Notes: generated from the sequence alone by a model not told the origin. 64,000 bases of DNA from Ophiura sarsii (GCA_035610835.1 CM069455.1:36178364-36242363); one strand, 5' to 3'. Numbered from the stretch's first letter, positions 11,098 to 23,363 are shown. Numbers and translations are program-made.

Positions 11098-11304
11098 GTT
11101 TAAAGCAGTATACGTCTGACCCGTATGAAGCCAGAAACAGAATGAATCATACCGGACGACCCAGCCCCGATAATCCGAAAATTCGCGCGAAACAGATGCT
11201 GAACGCTGATTCGTTACTGCGCTAATTATTCAGGGTCAGATAAAGCACCTCAAAATTCTGATGGCAAACTAGTCTTCTTTTACAGTCGCTGCAGAAGACT
11301 GGAT

Positions 11305-11689
11305 TAATTGTGTCGATCTAATAACAGTTAGAATAGACACTACATTCTAACCTGGATTTAGATAGACCAATGATACACATCCTGTCACTGGTAAAGGCTA
11401 GGCTATATGGTTGTTAAATTACAAGTACCCCCTCTTGTGATGCTTTGTGTTGGTTGAGCAAATTTGAATAGTGGATCGGGGTCATGCTTATTTGCATATT
11501 GATTGGCTAGCCTTCAAAATGGTGATGTTTACAGCGGTAGAGGTATGTTTTCATGTGTGTGATATATCACGAGGATTTCATCAAAGCCCACCCACCACTC
11601 CCCTTTTTTGGTTGATGGATTGGCATGAGTTTCTGGTAGGGTTTTACATGGTTTTGGTGCTGATTCGAGTTGGTTCATGACTATAGGAT
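11305..11689. other. Unassigned spacer right of the Helentron array
   Basis: Starts with the second half of the split flanking repeat (TAATTGTGTCGATCTAA). No gene or repeat seen after that. Confidence 0.4.
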
Positions 11690-11966
11690 AAATTGCTTCA
11701 TCTGGATATGAGGCGTCAAAGAGAATTGATAATTGGCACATCAGTATAGGAGGCGTCAAGCTTAAATCATTATTAGCTTCATCAGTATATGAGGCGTCAA
11801 GCTTAAATAATAATTTGCGTCAACAGTATATGAGGCGTCGAGCTTAAATAATAAATTTGCTTCATCAGTATATGAGGCATTTGCTTCATCAGTATAGGTG
11901 GCATCGAGCTTAAATAATAATTTGCTTCATCAATATATGAGGCGTTTGCTTCATCGGTATCATAGG
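11690..11966. repeat. 41-bp minisatellite
   Basis: About seven units of the pattern TTGCTTCATCAGTATATGAG followed by GCGTCAAGCTTAAATAATAA. Some units are shortened, lacking the AAGCTTAAATAATAA half. Confidence 0.85.
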
Positions 11967-12235
11967 CGTGCGCAGGATTGTTTTACCCGGGGTTTAAAAA
12001 TAAATTTGATTGGTTCGCACCGCTATTCGCGGTAACGCGGACAGGGGGAGTCTGAGGGGGGCACATTGTTTTGAATTTTCGAACCCCATTTGGTGCGATT
12101 TGGTGTGTAATATTTTATTGAAAAGTCTTAACTTCATTTCCAATTAATATTGGCTTATTTTCAATATCATTCAAAATTGGATTTATTTCCCCTTAAGGCG
12201 TAAGGGTTTGAAATTGCGATTAAATTAAAAAGGAT
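11967..12235. other. Unassigned, possible transposon end
   Basis: Begins with AGGCGTGCGCAGGATTG, which resembles hAT-type ends, but no partner end is seen. Otherwise featureless. Confidence 0.3.
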
Positions 12236-13375
12236 TTGCGCGTAGCGCGAACATATTGGCTATTGTAAAAAGAAAGGTTTAACAAACAGTTCCTGAAGCC
12301 ATGTTGGTAAGCTTGACTGATAATTAAACAGTGACACTAATTTGCGCGTAGCGCGCCAAAAATGTCTATATTAACACTAACAAGTTCCAGAAAACGTTTC
12401 AGAAGCCATCTTGTTCCAATTGAATAACAAAGTTGTATGAAAATAATAGGCACGCAAAAATATTGTAAAAATATTTTTTTTTTTTTAAATAAAGGTTGAG
12501 AAAAACGTTCTTGAAGTCATCTTGTTAAGCTTGAATAATAAATAAACAGTGAAACTAATGCGCGCGTAGCGGTAAAAAAAAAAAAAATTTAACACAAGGT
12601 TCAGAAAACGTTTATGAAGTCATCTTGTTGAAATTGAATAATACAAAGTAAAAAACAATTCCCGCGGAGCGCGAAAAATTGGCTATTGAAAAAATAAAGG
12701 TTTAGAAAAACGTTCCTGAAGCTATCTTGTTAAGCTTGAATAATAAATAATCAGTGAAACTAATTCGCGCGACTTGTTCAAATTGAATAACAAAATATTT
12801 TAAAAAATGGCTATTGTAAAAAGATAGGTTAAAAAAACGTTCCTGAAACCATCTAGTTAAGCTTGAATGATAAAACATTCCAACTAATTCGCGCGTAGCG
12901 CGCAAAAATTTGTTATTTTTACACTGGAATGGTCCTGAAAACGTTCCTGAAGCAATCTTGTTAAGCTTGAATAATAAAACATTGAAAATAACTTGTGCAA
13001 AAACTTGTTATTTAAACACTAAAATGGTTCTGAAAAACATTCATGAAGCCATTTTGTTTATGCTTGAATAAAAAAAATGAAACCAATTCGAAACGCGCAA
13101 AAATGTCTAGTTTACTAACTAAAATGGTCCAGAAAACGTTCCTGAAACGTGTTGTTATAAAGCTTGAATAAACATTGAAACCAATAAGCGCACACAAAAA
13201 TGGCTAATTTAACACTAAAAAGCTCTAGAAAAACGTTCCTGAGCGTACAAACTGTCATTTTTTAAACTAAAATGTTCCAGAAAAACGTTCCTTAAGCCCT
13301 GTTTTTATAACTTGAATAAAGAAACATTGAATCTAACTCGCGCGTTAGAAGCTATCTTGTTAAGCTTGAATAATA
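12236..13375. repeat. Satellite of about 107 bp, roughly ten copies
   Basis: Diverged units share ACGTTCCTGAAGCCATCTTG, TTAAGCTTGAATAATAAA, an AACTAATTCGCG block and the palindrome-like GCGCGTAGCGCG (intact near 12239, 12344 and 12891, degraded elsewhere). Unit length is about 107 bp in the first copies. Short ORFs in it are periodic artefacts. Confidence 0.8.
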
Positions 13376-13930
13376 AAGCTTAACATTCATCTATCATGAT
13401 CTATCACGCATTCAGGGCTATACGATATGTGCATTATGTGACCGTTCCCTAAATGTCTTTCGATTTTATTCTTCTTTGGTGTGATTATAGCTGTAGACAA
13501 TCCCGAAATGCACGCGAAATTTCATTGGATTTGCTCATATAATAACAGATTTATGGGCCGAAAACTAAAATGAGATGATTTTCTTAAGCGTTTTTATACA
13601 CAATCATAGAAAAAAGGTGCTTGAACACTGCCCCTAATTGCCATGCTTATTGGACCATAACAGGCACGCTATTTGAGTCACGTGAAAATCAAAACTTGTT
13701 TCTGGTAGCCTGAAGTATCTCCTTACTCATATCCCCCCCCCCCCCCCTTCCCCACCGATCAATGTTGCGAGGCCCTGTGCTGATGGTGGGCAAATTGTGG
13801 GATTCAACATTGTTCGGGGGGAAGGGGGGAATACTTTACATTACACCTATAATTTATAAAGTGTTCGAACACTTTTTTTCTAACATTGTAGATGATACCT
13901 AATAAAGTATCTAGAAGGATAAATCTATAG
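13376..13930. other. Unassigned, with poly-C tract near 13734
   Basis: Non-coding. Contains a run of about 15 C near 13734-13748 and a G-rich GGGGGGAAGGGGGGAA stretch near 13815. No known family recognised. Confidence 0.4.
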
Positions 13931-14300
13931 GTTCAACCTATAACTTACGAGTAACGTACCTCTTACGTATGTCAGCGTATGTCAACGTATGTCTAACGTA
14001 TTTCAGCGTATGTTCCAAATTGTCACAGCGTATAACAGCGTGCTCTTAACGTAAACGACGTATCCCCAACTTACCCCTAACTTATATCAGCGTACACCAC
14101 CGTACCCTAACGTATTTTCGATATTTTTGCATACGTTGGCATACGTTCAGGCGATACGTCACACCATAGCGTGTGAACGTAAGCCGACGTATTAAAAAAA
14201 TAGCTCGAAAATTGTCAGAGTCCAAGAAGAACGTCCAAGAACGTCCAACTTCCCAACGAATTGCGTAGGTTAAGTCGACATTGGTGATGGAATGGACCAT
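13931..14300. repeat. CGTAT-rich irregular repeat field 1
   Basis: The words ACGTAT, AGCGTAT and ACGTACC recur every 8-14 bases (for example GTCAGCGTATGTCAACGTAT) across about 200 bp, thinning towards 14300. Spacing is irregular, so this is not a simple tandem repeat. A related field lies at 16165-16335 in the same orientation. Confidence 0.6.
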
Positions 14301-16164
14301 GGAATTAATAGAGGGAGAAGGAATAACAACGAGATAACCTAATCCGATTTTCTATTCAACTTTACAAAGGATTGAACATTGCTACGTGCCCTATGTGTTG
14401 AATCATATTGCCAACTATAATCAATTCGAAAGTTGTACATACACATTTTGCTTTATATATTTCTATGTGAAATAAATGCCCAAAAACTCACGAAACGTAC
14501 CGACACATTGCAATTGGAAATGTTAATTTGTTAAATGTATTATAAACAAATGACAACAAGTATAGCTCCTTGAATAACACAATACGATAATATTGACCTG
14601 TTTTGACAAATTAAATATGAAAACATTTCATTAATTAATAATAATTAAATATTCCGATCACATGCGGGTAATTAAATTGCTCGCAAATTATACCTAAATT
14701 AACAAAACAAACAATCAAATTTGCCATATGAGTGCCCCAGACTGCCCCTTCCTCATTTAATGCATCAAAGACAATCAATTTTTATAAGCCAAAAAGACTC
14801 TGCCACAATTATCCAGGTCCATATAATTCAATATGGTTTCTTATAGGACCGACAAGAGCAAGGACAAACGCATCATGATACTATCGCTATATCATTTTAA
14901 TGTATTCAGATTCAACCACGTTATTGAACACCTGTTCAAAACTCGCGCAAATGGACACACTACTAATTCCATGGCTATTCAAACTGGCATTATCACGTTA
15001 CGCTAAGCTTGGATAATGCTCTCTAATAGGATTGGAATAACAATCAATGTTATAACTCGGCAATGTGATTGCAGCTTTAATCATGGATCATTGTTATTCC
15101 TTCTGTATCTGGTCATGTGTTTTAAGCTCGCCTCCTTTCGCGTTACACACGGATTTTGGCTTTCGCGACATGATTTTAACTTTACACATTTATATTTGCT
15201 TGTATACCCCCCTGAGGTAGTAAAAGAATACATTTTCTGAAGGGAAATTGCATGAGGAAACCAAATATGCCATTAAAATCATATATAGTACGACCAAGAA
15301 CTAAAATGGTGTGATCGGAAATGTTCGGAAAATATCAGAGTTTTTTAATTTTTAATTTGAGATCCATATATTTTTTATACCTATCCCTATCATTATTTTG
15401 TTTACATATTTGAATTCCTCATGAAATTACCCATTAGATGATATATATTTGTCAAAGTTACTACGTCGGTATGGTAATTATACCGGCTAGTGAATATCTC
15501 CAATTTTTATTTCATATATTTTTAGAATTTTCAGAAATATTTGTTTAAGGATGAACCCTTCCCTGATATAAACTGCATTTCTGAATTCCTCTAGTTACAA
15601 GCTTTCCAAAAATGTATACTTTTGCTATCATAAGTTGAAAACTTTTTCTGTTATAGTCATTTTTATAAATCCGGTAAATTGAGGCTGATTATTCATGTTG
15701 ACTGTGTAGCGAATAGGAAGAAAGCTGATGATCATTGTCTTATCCATAATTAATTAGTTGTTAATAATAGTTGACAAGTCTGTTGAACCACATACTTAAA
15801 GACTACTAAATATCCTTTGAAATGGGACCAAAATTGTGTTTGTAACATTAGGGGATTACTAGTTATTGTATAAAGAACAAAGCATGGGGTTATCCCCATT
15901 GACTTTGTACAGGCGGCACCCCTTCCAGCACCACCCCTAGTCCCCAAACATCAAACAGCTGTATCTCCCTTTCTGTATTAGCTATACCAATGCCATTTGG
16001 CAGGCGGATAGCTTGTTACTAGGGCTTTAAAATGATACCAAATTTGTTGAGATAGCTTTTGTGGTTTTAAAAATATTAGAGGAAAATGACAGCATGAAGC
16101 TAAAAAATGTAACGGCACCACCCTATTGGGAGGCGAGTTCATAACGCGTGACCATCTACTATTT
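14301..16164. other. Unassigned AT-rich interval between the two CGTAT fields
   Basis: No gene, repeat unit or RNA seen in about 1.9 kb. Short ORFs have no recognisable domain. It could be the body of an element whose ends carry the CGTAT words, but no clear terminal repeat is visible. Confidence 0.3.
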
Positions 16165-16335
16165 CTATGAATGGACGTATCTATAGCGTATCCATAGCGT
16201 ATTGAACGTATACATAGCGTATGGCTAACATATTGATAGCGTATCACCAACTTATAACAAACTTATGACAGCGTATCACAGCGTATGCGATCGGCGAGCG
16301 TATGACCAACGTAAGCTTAACGTATTCGTACTTGG
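16165..16335. repeat. CGTAT-rich irregular repeat field 2
   Basis: AGCGTAT or ACGTAT appears at least ten times (for example CATAGCGTATTGAACGTAT). It abuts the 3' end of the RTE LINE, which therefore probably inserted at the edge of this field. Confidence 0.6.
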
Positions 16336-16353
16336 TTGGTTGGTTCGGTCCTG

Positions 16354-18363
16354 TCATGACTGACAGCTCGTGACCTTACAGATACTGCGCCACAAATAAC
16401 GATTTTCAGCAAAGGAGTAACAAACACGGAGCGGGTGTCCAGTAATCAACTTTATTTGGTCAATCCACCGGGAACGAGGTCTGCCTCTCTTGCGCTTCCC
16501 TTCAATCATGCCTTGCATGATCATCTTCTCCAGGTTATTACCCTTGCGGCGTGAGATATGGCCGAAGTAGCTCAGCATTTGGGTGTTGATAGCATGAAGA
16601 AGTCGTTTAGACACCCCTATTTCTTCAATAATACTGGCATTGGTCCTTCTCATTGTCCATACGATACGAAGCATACGCCTCCAACACCACATCTCGAAAG
16701 CAGCTATTCTGTTTTTGTCAGCTTTGGTTAGGGTCCACGTCTCACATGCATACATGGCAATTGGAAATACAAGGGCTTGGACAAGCCTGGTTTTTGTTGC
16801 TCTGGTTATTCCTCTGTCAGCCCAGATCTTGCTTAGGTTGATCATTGCTGATCTAGCCATTGCTAAACGGTGTCTAATCTCTTGGCTGCAACCACCCTCT
16901 TTAGTGATCAGGGATCCAAGGAAGTTGAATTTCGAGACCGATTCCACCTCATTACCATCAATTATGAGAGGCTCTCCAACACCATCTGTGCCTATGGACA
17001 TGATCTTGGTCTTGCTGACATTTAGACGTAGGCCAAGCTGCTCACTCTCCACCTTGACTTTCTTCAGGAGTTCCGCCATCTCTTCCATATTTGTTGCAAA
17101 CAGGGTGGTGTCATCGGCATAACGTAGATTGTGTATTTGGTATCCACCTACTGACAGCCCCCCTGGCCAATCATCCAATGCACGTCTCATTATAGACTCT
17201 GCATAAAGGTTGAAGAGTGCTGGTGAAAGTATGCACCCTTGACGGACTCCCTGACCTAGAGCAAACCAGTCACTGTTTCCTTTCTCAGTGCGCACACAGG
17301 CAGCTTGACCATCATACAGATTGCGAATTAGGTGGACGAGGTGGTAAGGGATTCCCATTTCTTGCAGTGCTGTCCACAATGCGGAATATCTCACACAATC
17401 AAAGGCCTTAGCGTAGTCTATGAAGCACATGAAAAGCTCCCTCTGGAATTCAAAACATTTTTCCATTATGTGACGTACATTGGCTATCTGATCTCTTGTG
17501 CCGCGGCCTTTCCGGAAACCGGCTTGCTCAGCAGGAAGTTCACGTTCAAGATGAGGTCTAAGACGTTCGTTGATGATGTGCAGCAGGATTTTGCTTGCAT
17601 GTGATATCAGAGCGATGGTACGATGATTTTTACATTCGCTAGCATCCCCTTTCTTTGGAAGTGTTAGGAAAACTGATCTCTTCCAATCCTCTGGCCATAC
17701 TCTTGACTTCCACACAGTATTGCACAGCTTTTGCATAATAACTGCTACAGAATCATCAGCTTGCTTCAGGAGCTCACTTGGAATATCGTCTAGACCAGGT
17801 GCCTTTTGACTTTTTAACTTCTTGATGGCTTCCTGGACCTCTGATAGAAGAATATCAGGCTCATCTTCACCTAGTGGAGGCGGGGGAGACTCCTGTGAGC
17901 CATTTGTCTCTTCTTGGGACGCATACAGATTTTCACAGTAGCTTTTCCAACGATCCTTGATTTCTTCACTCTCAGTTAAGACCTTTCCTTGCTCGTCCTT
18001 GATGATAGCCAATCTAGTTGTCGTTTTTGAGGTGATGTTTTTTATGCATCTAAAGAGCTCTCTGCTGTTTTTGTGAAAACTGTGATCCTCAAGTTCTTGG
18101 CATTGCTGTTGGATATGCTTATTTTTATCTCTCCTAGAATTCAATTGAACCTCACTTGAAAGTCTTCTGTATAGGTTACTGCCTTGCAGACCAGCTTCCT
18201 TCAATTGGCGTCTTTCATCTGCTAAGTTGATGGTTTCATGTGACAGCCATGATGTGGTCTTTCTCTTCTGTTTCTTAGGAACATGTTTTTTGGCTGCGCT
18301 GAGAATAGAGTTTTTGATGTCCAGCCAGAGTTCATCAGGAGTTGTTTCCTCGTCTCTTACCAT
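16354..18363 (-). pseudogene. RTE reverse transcriptase part, 669 codons open
   Basis: Copies element RNA into DNA at a nicked target. RT core motifs are visible: AGFRKGRGTRDQI, motif A FIDYAKAFDCV, motif B GVRQGCILSP, and catalytic motif C YADDTTLFA. A C-terminal region with GRPRSRWIDQI and AENRYLWRSI follows, ending TSCQS. The wording closely matches the BovB/RTE family as I know it. This half is open from end to end, but its first codon is not a true start: the endonuclease should be fused in frame before it. A 10-bp direct repeat (GCAGGGTTTT twice, near 18380-18400) sits at the break, and linker residues appear to be missing. Confidence 0.85.
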
Positions 18364-19349
18364 CAGTTCTTGAAACAGATTTGCAGGGTTTTGCAGGGTT
18401 TTGGAGCACCTTTGGTCATCTTCAACTTGATTCGAAAATCAGCAATCAGAAGTTGATGGTCACTACCTATATCTGCCCCTGGCAGGGTTTTTGCTATCTT
18501 GATAGAAGACTTCCACCTACTGCTAATGAGGATGTAGTCAATCTGGTTTCTTGTGAGGCCGTTTGGAGATATCCAAGTGTACTTCCGTCTCGGGTGTTGT
18601 TGGAAAATTGTGTTTGTAATAGTGAGTCTGTTTGCTACACAGAAATCCACGAGTGTACTACCTCTTTCGTTTCTGCTTCCCAAGCCATGCGGGCCCAAAG
18701 CCATGGTTTCGTCTTCACTTTGGATGCCTTCTCCGACTTTTGCGTTGAAATCACCTGTTATCATGATGATATCTCTCTTCGGAATGCCATCAAGGGTTTC
18801 CTGCAGTTGGCTGTAAAAACATTCCAGATCTTCATCAGAGGCAGCGGAGGTTGGTGCATATACTTGAATGACTGAGAGGTTAATAGGCCGAGCTTGGAAT
18901 CTGATGGAGATGATCCTGTCACTGACTGGGTTGTAGCCCAAGACAAACTTTGATATGATTTTACTGGTGATGAAAGCTACACCTTTGCTCCCTCCTTTCT
19001 CATTTCCTGAGTAGTATATGGTGTGGTCATCTGTGGAGAAGTGGCCTTTTCCTGACCAGCGTACCTCAGCAATACTTAGGATGTTCACTTTGCATCTGTC
19101 CATCTGTCTGGTCAGAAGCTCGAGAGTGCCAGGCTGTGATAGAGTTCTCACATTCCATGTACCAAATCGTATGACTTTTCTTAACTTAAGATCCTTTCCC
19201 ATAGTCCTTCCTTCGGCTCCATTCGGTGCGTCATCACAGGACAAGGGTCGGGATTGGTTTTGTTGCCCGTTACTTTCCCCTCTGGGTCCGGAGGTACCAC
19301 CTTGGTATGCTAGGCTGGTGGCTGCCCCATTACTAAGTTTCGTCATCAT
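18363..19349 (-). pseudogene. RTE endonuclease part, 328 codons
   Basis: Endonuclease/exonuclease/phosphatase fold that nicks target DNA. Motifs in order: GTWNVRTL (about residue 63), EVRWSGKG (about 96), GDFNAKVG (about 198), YTWISPNG, QIDYILIS and the catalytic GSDHQLL near residue 300. It runs out of frame at KTLQICFKN just after the 10-bp duplication, leaving the RT half in another frame. Genes of this type are often mislabelled craniofacial development protein 2-like. Its catalytic residues look intact, so the loss may be recent. Confidence 0.85.
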
Positions 19350-19930
19350 AGGTTATCTATAAGGTTTCCATGGGCGTGTACTGATGGAAATACATACAAC
19401 GAGGTGGGCGCCCAGATCCTTCCTCGTGAAGGGTACCCACACCTTAAATGCAACACCTATTCTTACTCTATGATTGGGAGAGGAAGAAGAAAAGAGAAAG
19501 GGATAGTAACATCACCAGATGGCACCCACACTAACACCGTGTGGTGTTGCGCCGTCACCATCAAACTGAGGATCTGTATCCTGTACCTCAGAAAGATATC
19601 AGTTAAGTCTCGATCTTTCCAGGGATCAGGCGCCTATAACCTACACATAGGAATAGAACCTCTATCCTAGACAAACCAGAAAGGCGAACTAACTAGCCAG
19701 TTAACTTGGCTCACCTATCCTAGCCAACTGAGATGCGAAAGGAAGTACATAAGCTAGAGAAGGTAGTAGAAAGGGTGAAAGGTGAAATAAGAGAAAGAGT
19801 AGAGTAGGAGCACCCAAATGGGAAAAAATACCCACTTGGGAAAAATCCAACACTCATGGATGCTCCAACACCCATGGGTGCTGAAAAAGGTAATTTTCGG
19901 CTCCTCGGCACTGGGATAATGCCTACCTTT

Positions 19931-22165
19931 ACTTGTACTTATTCGTACTATTATACCATTTATAAATAGTTATGAAGTAACACTATTTGATATGAGAGGT
20001 TGCAGAAAATAATAAATCATACAACTGTGAATGAATCAGTCTTCCTACATCATGAAGAATTCAGTTAAATAAGTACAAACATGCCTAGTATTGGTTCAGT
20101 AATTCTTGAGATAAGACTTTGAAATATCGGAATGGCCCGATATATATAGCCACAGGAAAATAAGGGAGAGTTCCCGCGTGTCAATATTGCATTTAGCTAC
20201 AATATTCTTGTGAACGTTTTTGTATGAAAGTGATAATTACATTATAATCATAATTAAAAATATGGCGTATGTACACAGTTGAATAGGAACTGAAGAGGAA
20301 GCTTAAGGTGTGCCCGTGGTTTTTGGATGCGGATGCAAATTGTCTCCAGACAATGACCACACACATCATTTCTCTTGAAAGTCTGTGGTAAGCATTGTTT
20401 AACAATATTTGTTCAAATTAGCAGACGCCTGCCGCGTGGAAGGTATTAAGATGAAATGAATATTTATGAAATTTAGGCAATCAATATGATTATTGATGAT
20501 CAATTAGACACATAAAGGTATTTAGTTTGCTACTATGTGTAAGTTACTTCTTAATAAATTAAAGTAATACGCCAACATCACAAAGTAAATAAAACAAAGT
20601 CACTGATTCAATAAAACAATTCCGGATCAATTAAATAAAGTACTAGTATGTATACTTATACTATGGCTTTAAGTTATACTTTATTTAGTGCAAACCATAT
20701 TTTGAACTTGTGTGTTTATACAAATAACGTGTGGGCGTTATATGGAAAAGCACTTAGTCCATCTGAAGAATTATCAACTTAAATGATACAACAAATCGGT
20801 CAAGGTCGGTCAAGGTTGTTGTTCTCACAGAGGTAGTGTAATCATTTTTTTCCATCTCAACAATTGCTATCTCATACTATGACGTTAAATTATGTAATAC
20901 ACAGTTAATGTTTTTGAAAAAGCGTCTTGGTCAAACATTGCTTCCAATGCTTTTAACACTTTCCACGCGGCTACTAGTTTTACCCAACCATACAAAACAG
21001 ATTTTTCAGAAACCTTTCCAAACTTTCAAAGTTTATATCTCAAGGATTACCAAACCAATACTAGGCCTGTTTGTACTTATTTTAATGTATTTCTCATGGT
21101 GATTCCAAATATGGTGATGAAATTCCATAATTTTGATATTTTTGAAATATTTTGTGAACATTTGGAATGTCGCCTGCAGCCGCCTACCGCATGGAAAGCG
21201 TTAATAAAACGCAGGAAGCCTGGGAGAGATTAGATGCATTCATGCAGCTCCTGACCAGCCGGATGAATGGCTTACAATATCATAATGTATGTTGTCCCAA
21301 ACTGATTAGCACCCATCGATGACCAACGTTCATTCATCATGTCATGTTTTAAATCATCAAAATCAATGAGCTTACGTCCGTGTTTTTTCAACATCTTTGA
21401 AACACTGCAATCTTTCATTAGAATTTTAGATCATGAATATTGGACTTGTTTATACAAATAAAGTTACACTCCAGTCTGTAATACATGGTGATTTTTCATT
21501 TTTGGCAAAGTGCAACAAATATGTGTGTGTTAAACATGTTTGAAAGAAACAAAAACATTCTCTCAATCTCTTGTCTGCTGTTGTTCCTTTCTATTTTAAA
21601 CTGTTGTTTATTGTGGCGTTCAAATCAGTCATAATTATTTATTTGGATTCAATTTGAGGGGTAAAATGGATCGTCACAAATGAGTGATCCAAAGGATCGT
21701 TTCTATATGAGCTAGTTTTGAGGCTCAAACTTGAGGGAAATTTGAATAGGTAAAGAAGTGGTCATGGGTAAATTAGTATTGGATTAGCCTTTTTTCATAA
21801 TGGGGTTGGCGTTTCATATAAAATTGGTGAAATGAAATAGTCTCTTACATTTTAATCTCACCAACTCCATCCTCCAGTGTGAAAATGAAATCTAAGCCAC
21901 TGCTAATTCACCCAATACCACTTCATTAGCTATTTAAAAATCCCTAAACCCTTGTAAATTGAAACAAAGCACGGGGTCACTCAAGTATGACGAAGTTCTT
22001 TTACCCTTCAAATTGAAATAAACTGAAGAATTATTATTGATTTCAACAATCATAACTGATAACAGTTAAAACATAAAGGAACAACAGATTACATTAGTTG
22101 ACAAGAGATTAAGAGAATGTATTTGTTTCTGTCAAAGAAGCTGTTTAACACTCACATTTTATGTC
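19931..22165. other. Unassigned intergenic interval
   Basis: AT-rich, with no convincing ORF, splice-bounded exon or repeat. The words CCGCGTGGAAGG (20432), TTCCACGCGG (20959) and ACCGCATGGAAAG (21187) recur in both orientations, without an element I can define. Confidence 0.4.
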
Positions 22166-22168
22166 ACC

Positions 22169-23363
22169 ATGCGGCCGAGTGCACCAATGACGGGTAACTT
22201 AATAGGGAGGTTAGCTACCTCCCTAGTAGTTATGCTCTAACTGTAGCGTAACTTACTAACGATGTAATTCTTAGAGCATAACTGGCGAGTAACATCAGAA
22301 TAGCAACTAGCGAGGTAAATATCCACATTAATCAGCATCGTCCCCTTACAAAATTAATTGGCGCATATGCCAAGTGTTAACCTATAGTTTACTGTAAAAT
22401 TCTGACGTCAATGGTCCTCCGTAATATTAAAAAACGTGTCGTCACTCGCTAGGTCATAGGTGAGTGTAAATCAAGAATAACGTGGAGTGGCCTGCGATCC
22501 GGAAAAAAAATGATGCCATTTTATGGCCAACCATTTCGAAGTTTGTTTACCGCTTTTTCAAAAATAAGGACTATCATGACATTACAAACATATTTTGGGC
22601 GAGGGGCACATACAAACATTGCACCAAAAAGCACAATTTTTAATGACAAACACAAGCACCCGATGGAAACAATTATATACAATTATAACACATCTCTTAA
22701 CACAAATACTTCCGTGGCGTGGATACCTTGTCCTTCGCTTGGTAACCGCGGAACCCCGGTCCGATCCCCAGACCACGCACGGAACGATATGGTGTTTTTT
22801 TCGTTCGTCTAGTTCTACCCTTCCACTCATAATAATGTTGAAAGCTTTATCAGTTTTTAATTAATAAAACAATAATAAGTTTATTTATTTAGTCATCACT
22901 TAAGATCCTTGGACAATTAGTACATTTTGGTCAAAATATGACCCAAAGTCGGTGCGATTAGTGTTTGAATGCGCAAAAGGAGACTAAAAAAATAACCAAA
23001 TTGCATGAATGGATTTTCAAAAATATAAAATCTTTCAGCTTATTAGGGGTCACATTCCACTTCAAATAGACACGTCCTGGGCATGCAAGCGCAATTGGTC
23101 CTTCAGCATCAGCGAATCATCCCCTCCAATGTTCACAACAAATTTACGCTACTGCTAGAATCGACTGACTTGTGGCATAAAACGTTATGCCCCAACTTAC
23201 TCTTGGGTCCGGTCAGGTATAACATTTAGCGTAAATTACCCGCGAGTTAATAGCCTAGTAGCTTACCCCGCATTGGCGCTCTCAAAATGTTGGGTTACGC
23301 CTCAGTTACTAGCGAGGTAGCGCTATTCTTCAGCTACCCGTCATTGGTGCACTCGGCCGCATG
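22169..23363. mobile_element. Foldback/MITE-like element, about 1.2 kb
   Basis: Left end CATGCGGCCGAGTGCACCAA with TGACGGGTA; the right end carries the same sequence inverted at 23333-23362. Inside each end, GCGAGGTAG, GCGAGTAAC and AGCTACC motifs recur in both directions, like sub-terminal transposase sites. A likely target duplication is ATGTC, but the exact edge is unclear. No transposase ORF. A tRNA-like segment lies within. Confidence 0.6.
22712..22795 (+). repeat. tRNA-related SINE-like segment
   Basis: TGGCGTGGATACC resembles a pol III A box, and GGTCCGATCCC (about 22758) is one base from the B-box consensus. TTCCGTGGCGTGG can pair with CCACGCACGGAA about 60 bases on. It does not fold as a normal cloverleaf, so it is not a functional tRNA. 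Confidence 0.35.

Larger units (their letters stand above)
8217..11304 (+). mobile_element. Helentron-type element, tandem copy 3, 3088 bp, with different interior
   Basis: The first 692 bp (8217-8908) and last 210 bp (11095-11304) match copies 1 and 2. Instead of their 543-bp interior it carries 2186 bp (8909-11094) with a C homopolymer and a minus-strand Gag-like ORF. The 3' end ACTGGAT meets TAATTGTG of the split target, completing the insertion. It may be a cargo-bearing variant of the family; whether the cargo was captured by the Helentron or inserted later is not settled by the sequence. Confidence 0.85.
16336..19930 (-). mobile_element. RTE-clade LINE (BovB-like), minus strand
   Basis: Non-LTR retrotransposon with an apurinic-type endonuclease followed by reverse transcriptase. 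The 3' end (low coordinate) is short and finishes with an (AACC)n-like tail (GAACCAACCAACCAAG), typical of RTE elements, which lack poly-A. The 5' boundary is not visible; about 19350-19930 is probably leader, with no coding potential seen. The two coding halves are in different frames. Confidence 0.8.

Noticed and set aside
22717..22790. Possible functional tRNA
   Set aside because: Box-like motifs are present but no T-arm or full cloverleaf forms; kept only as SINE-like.
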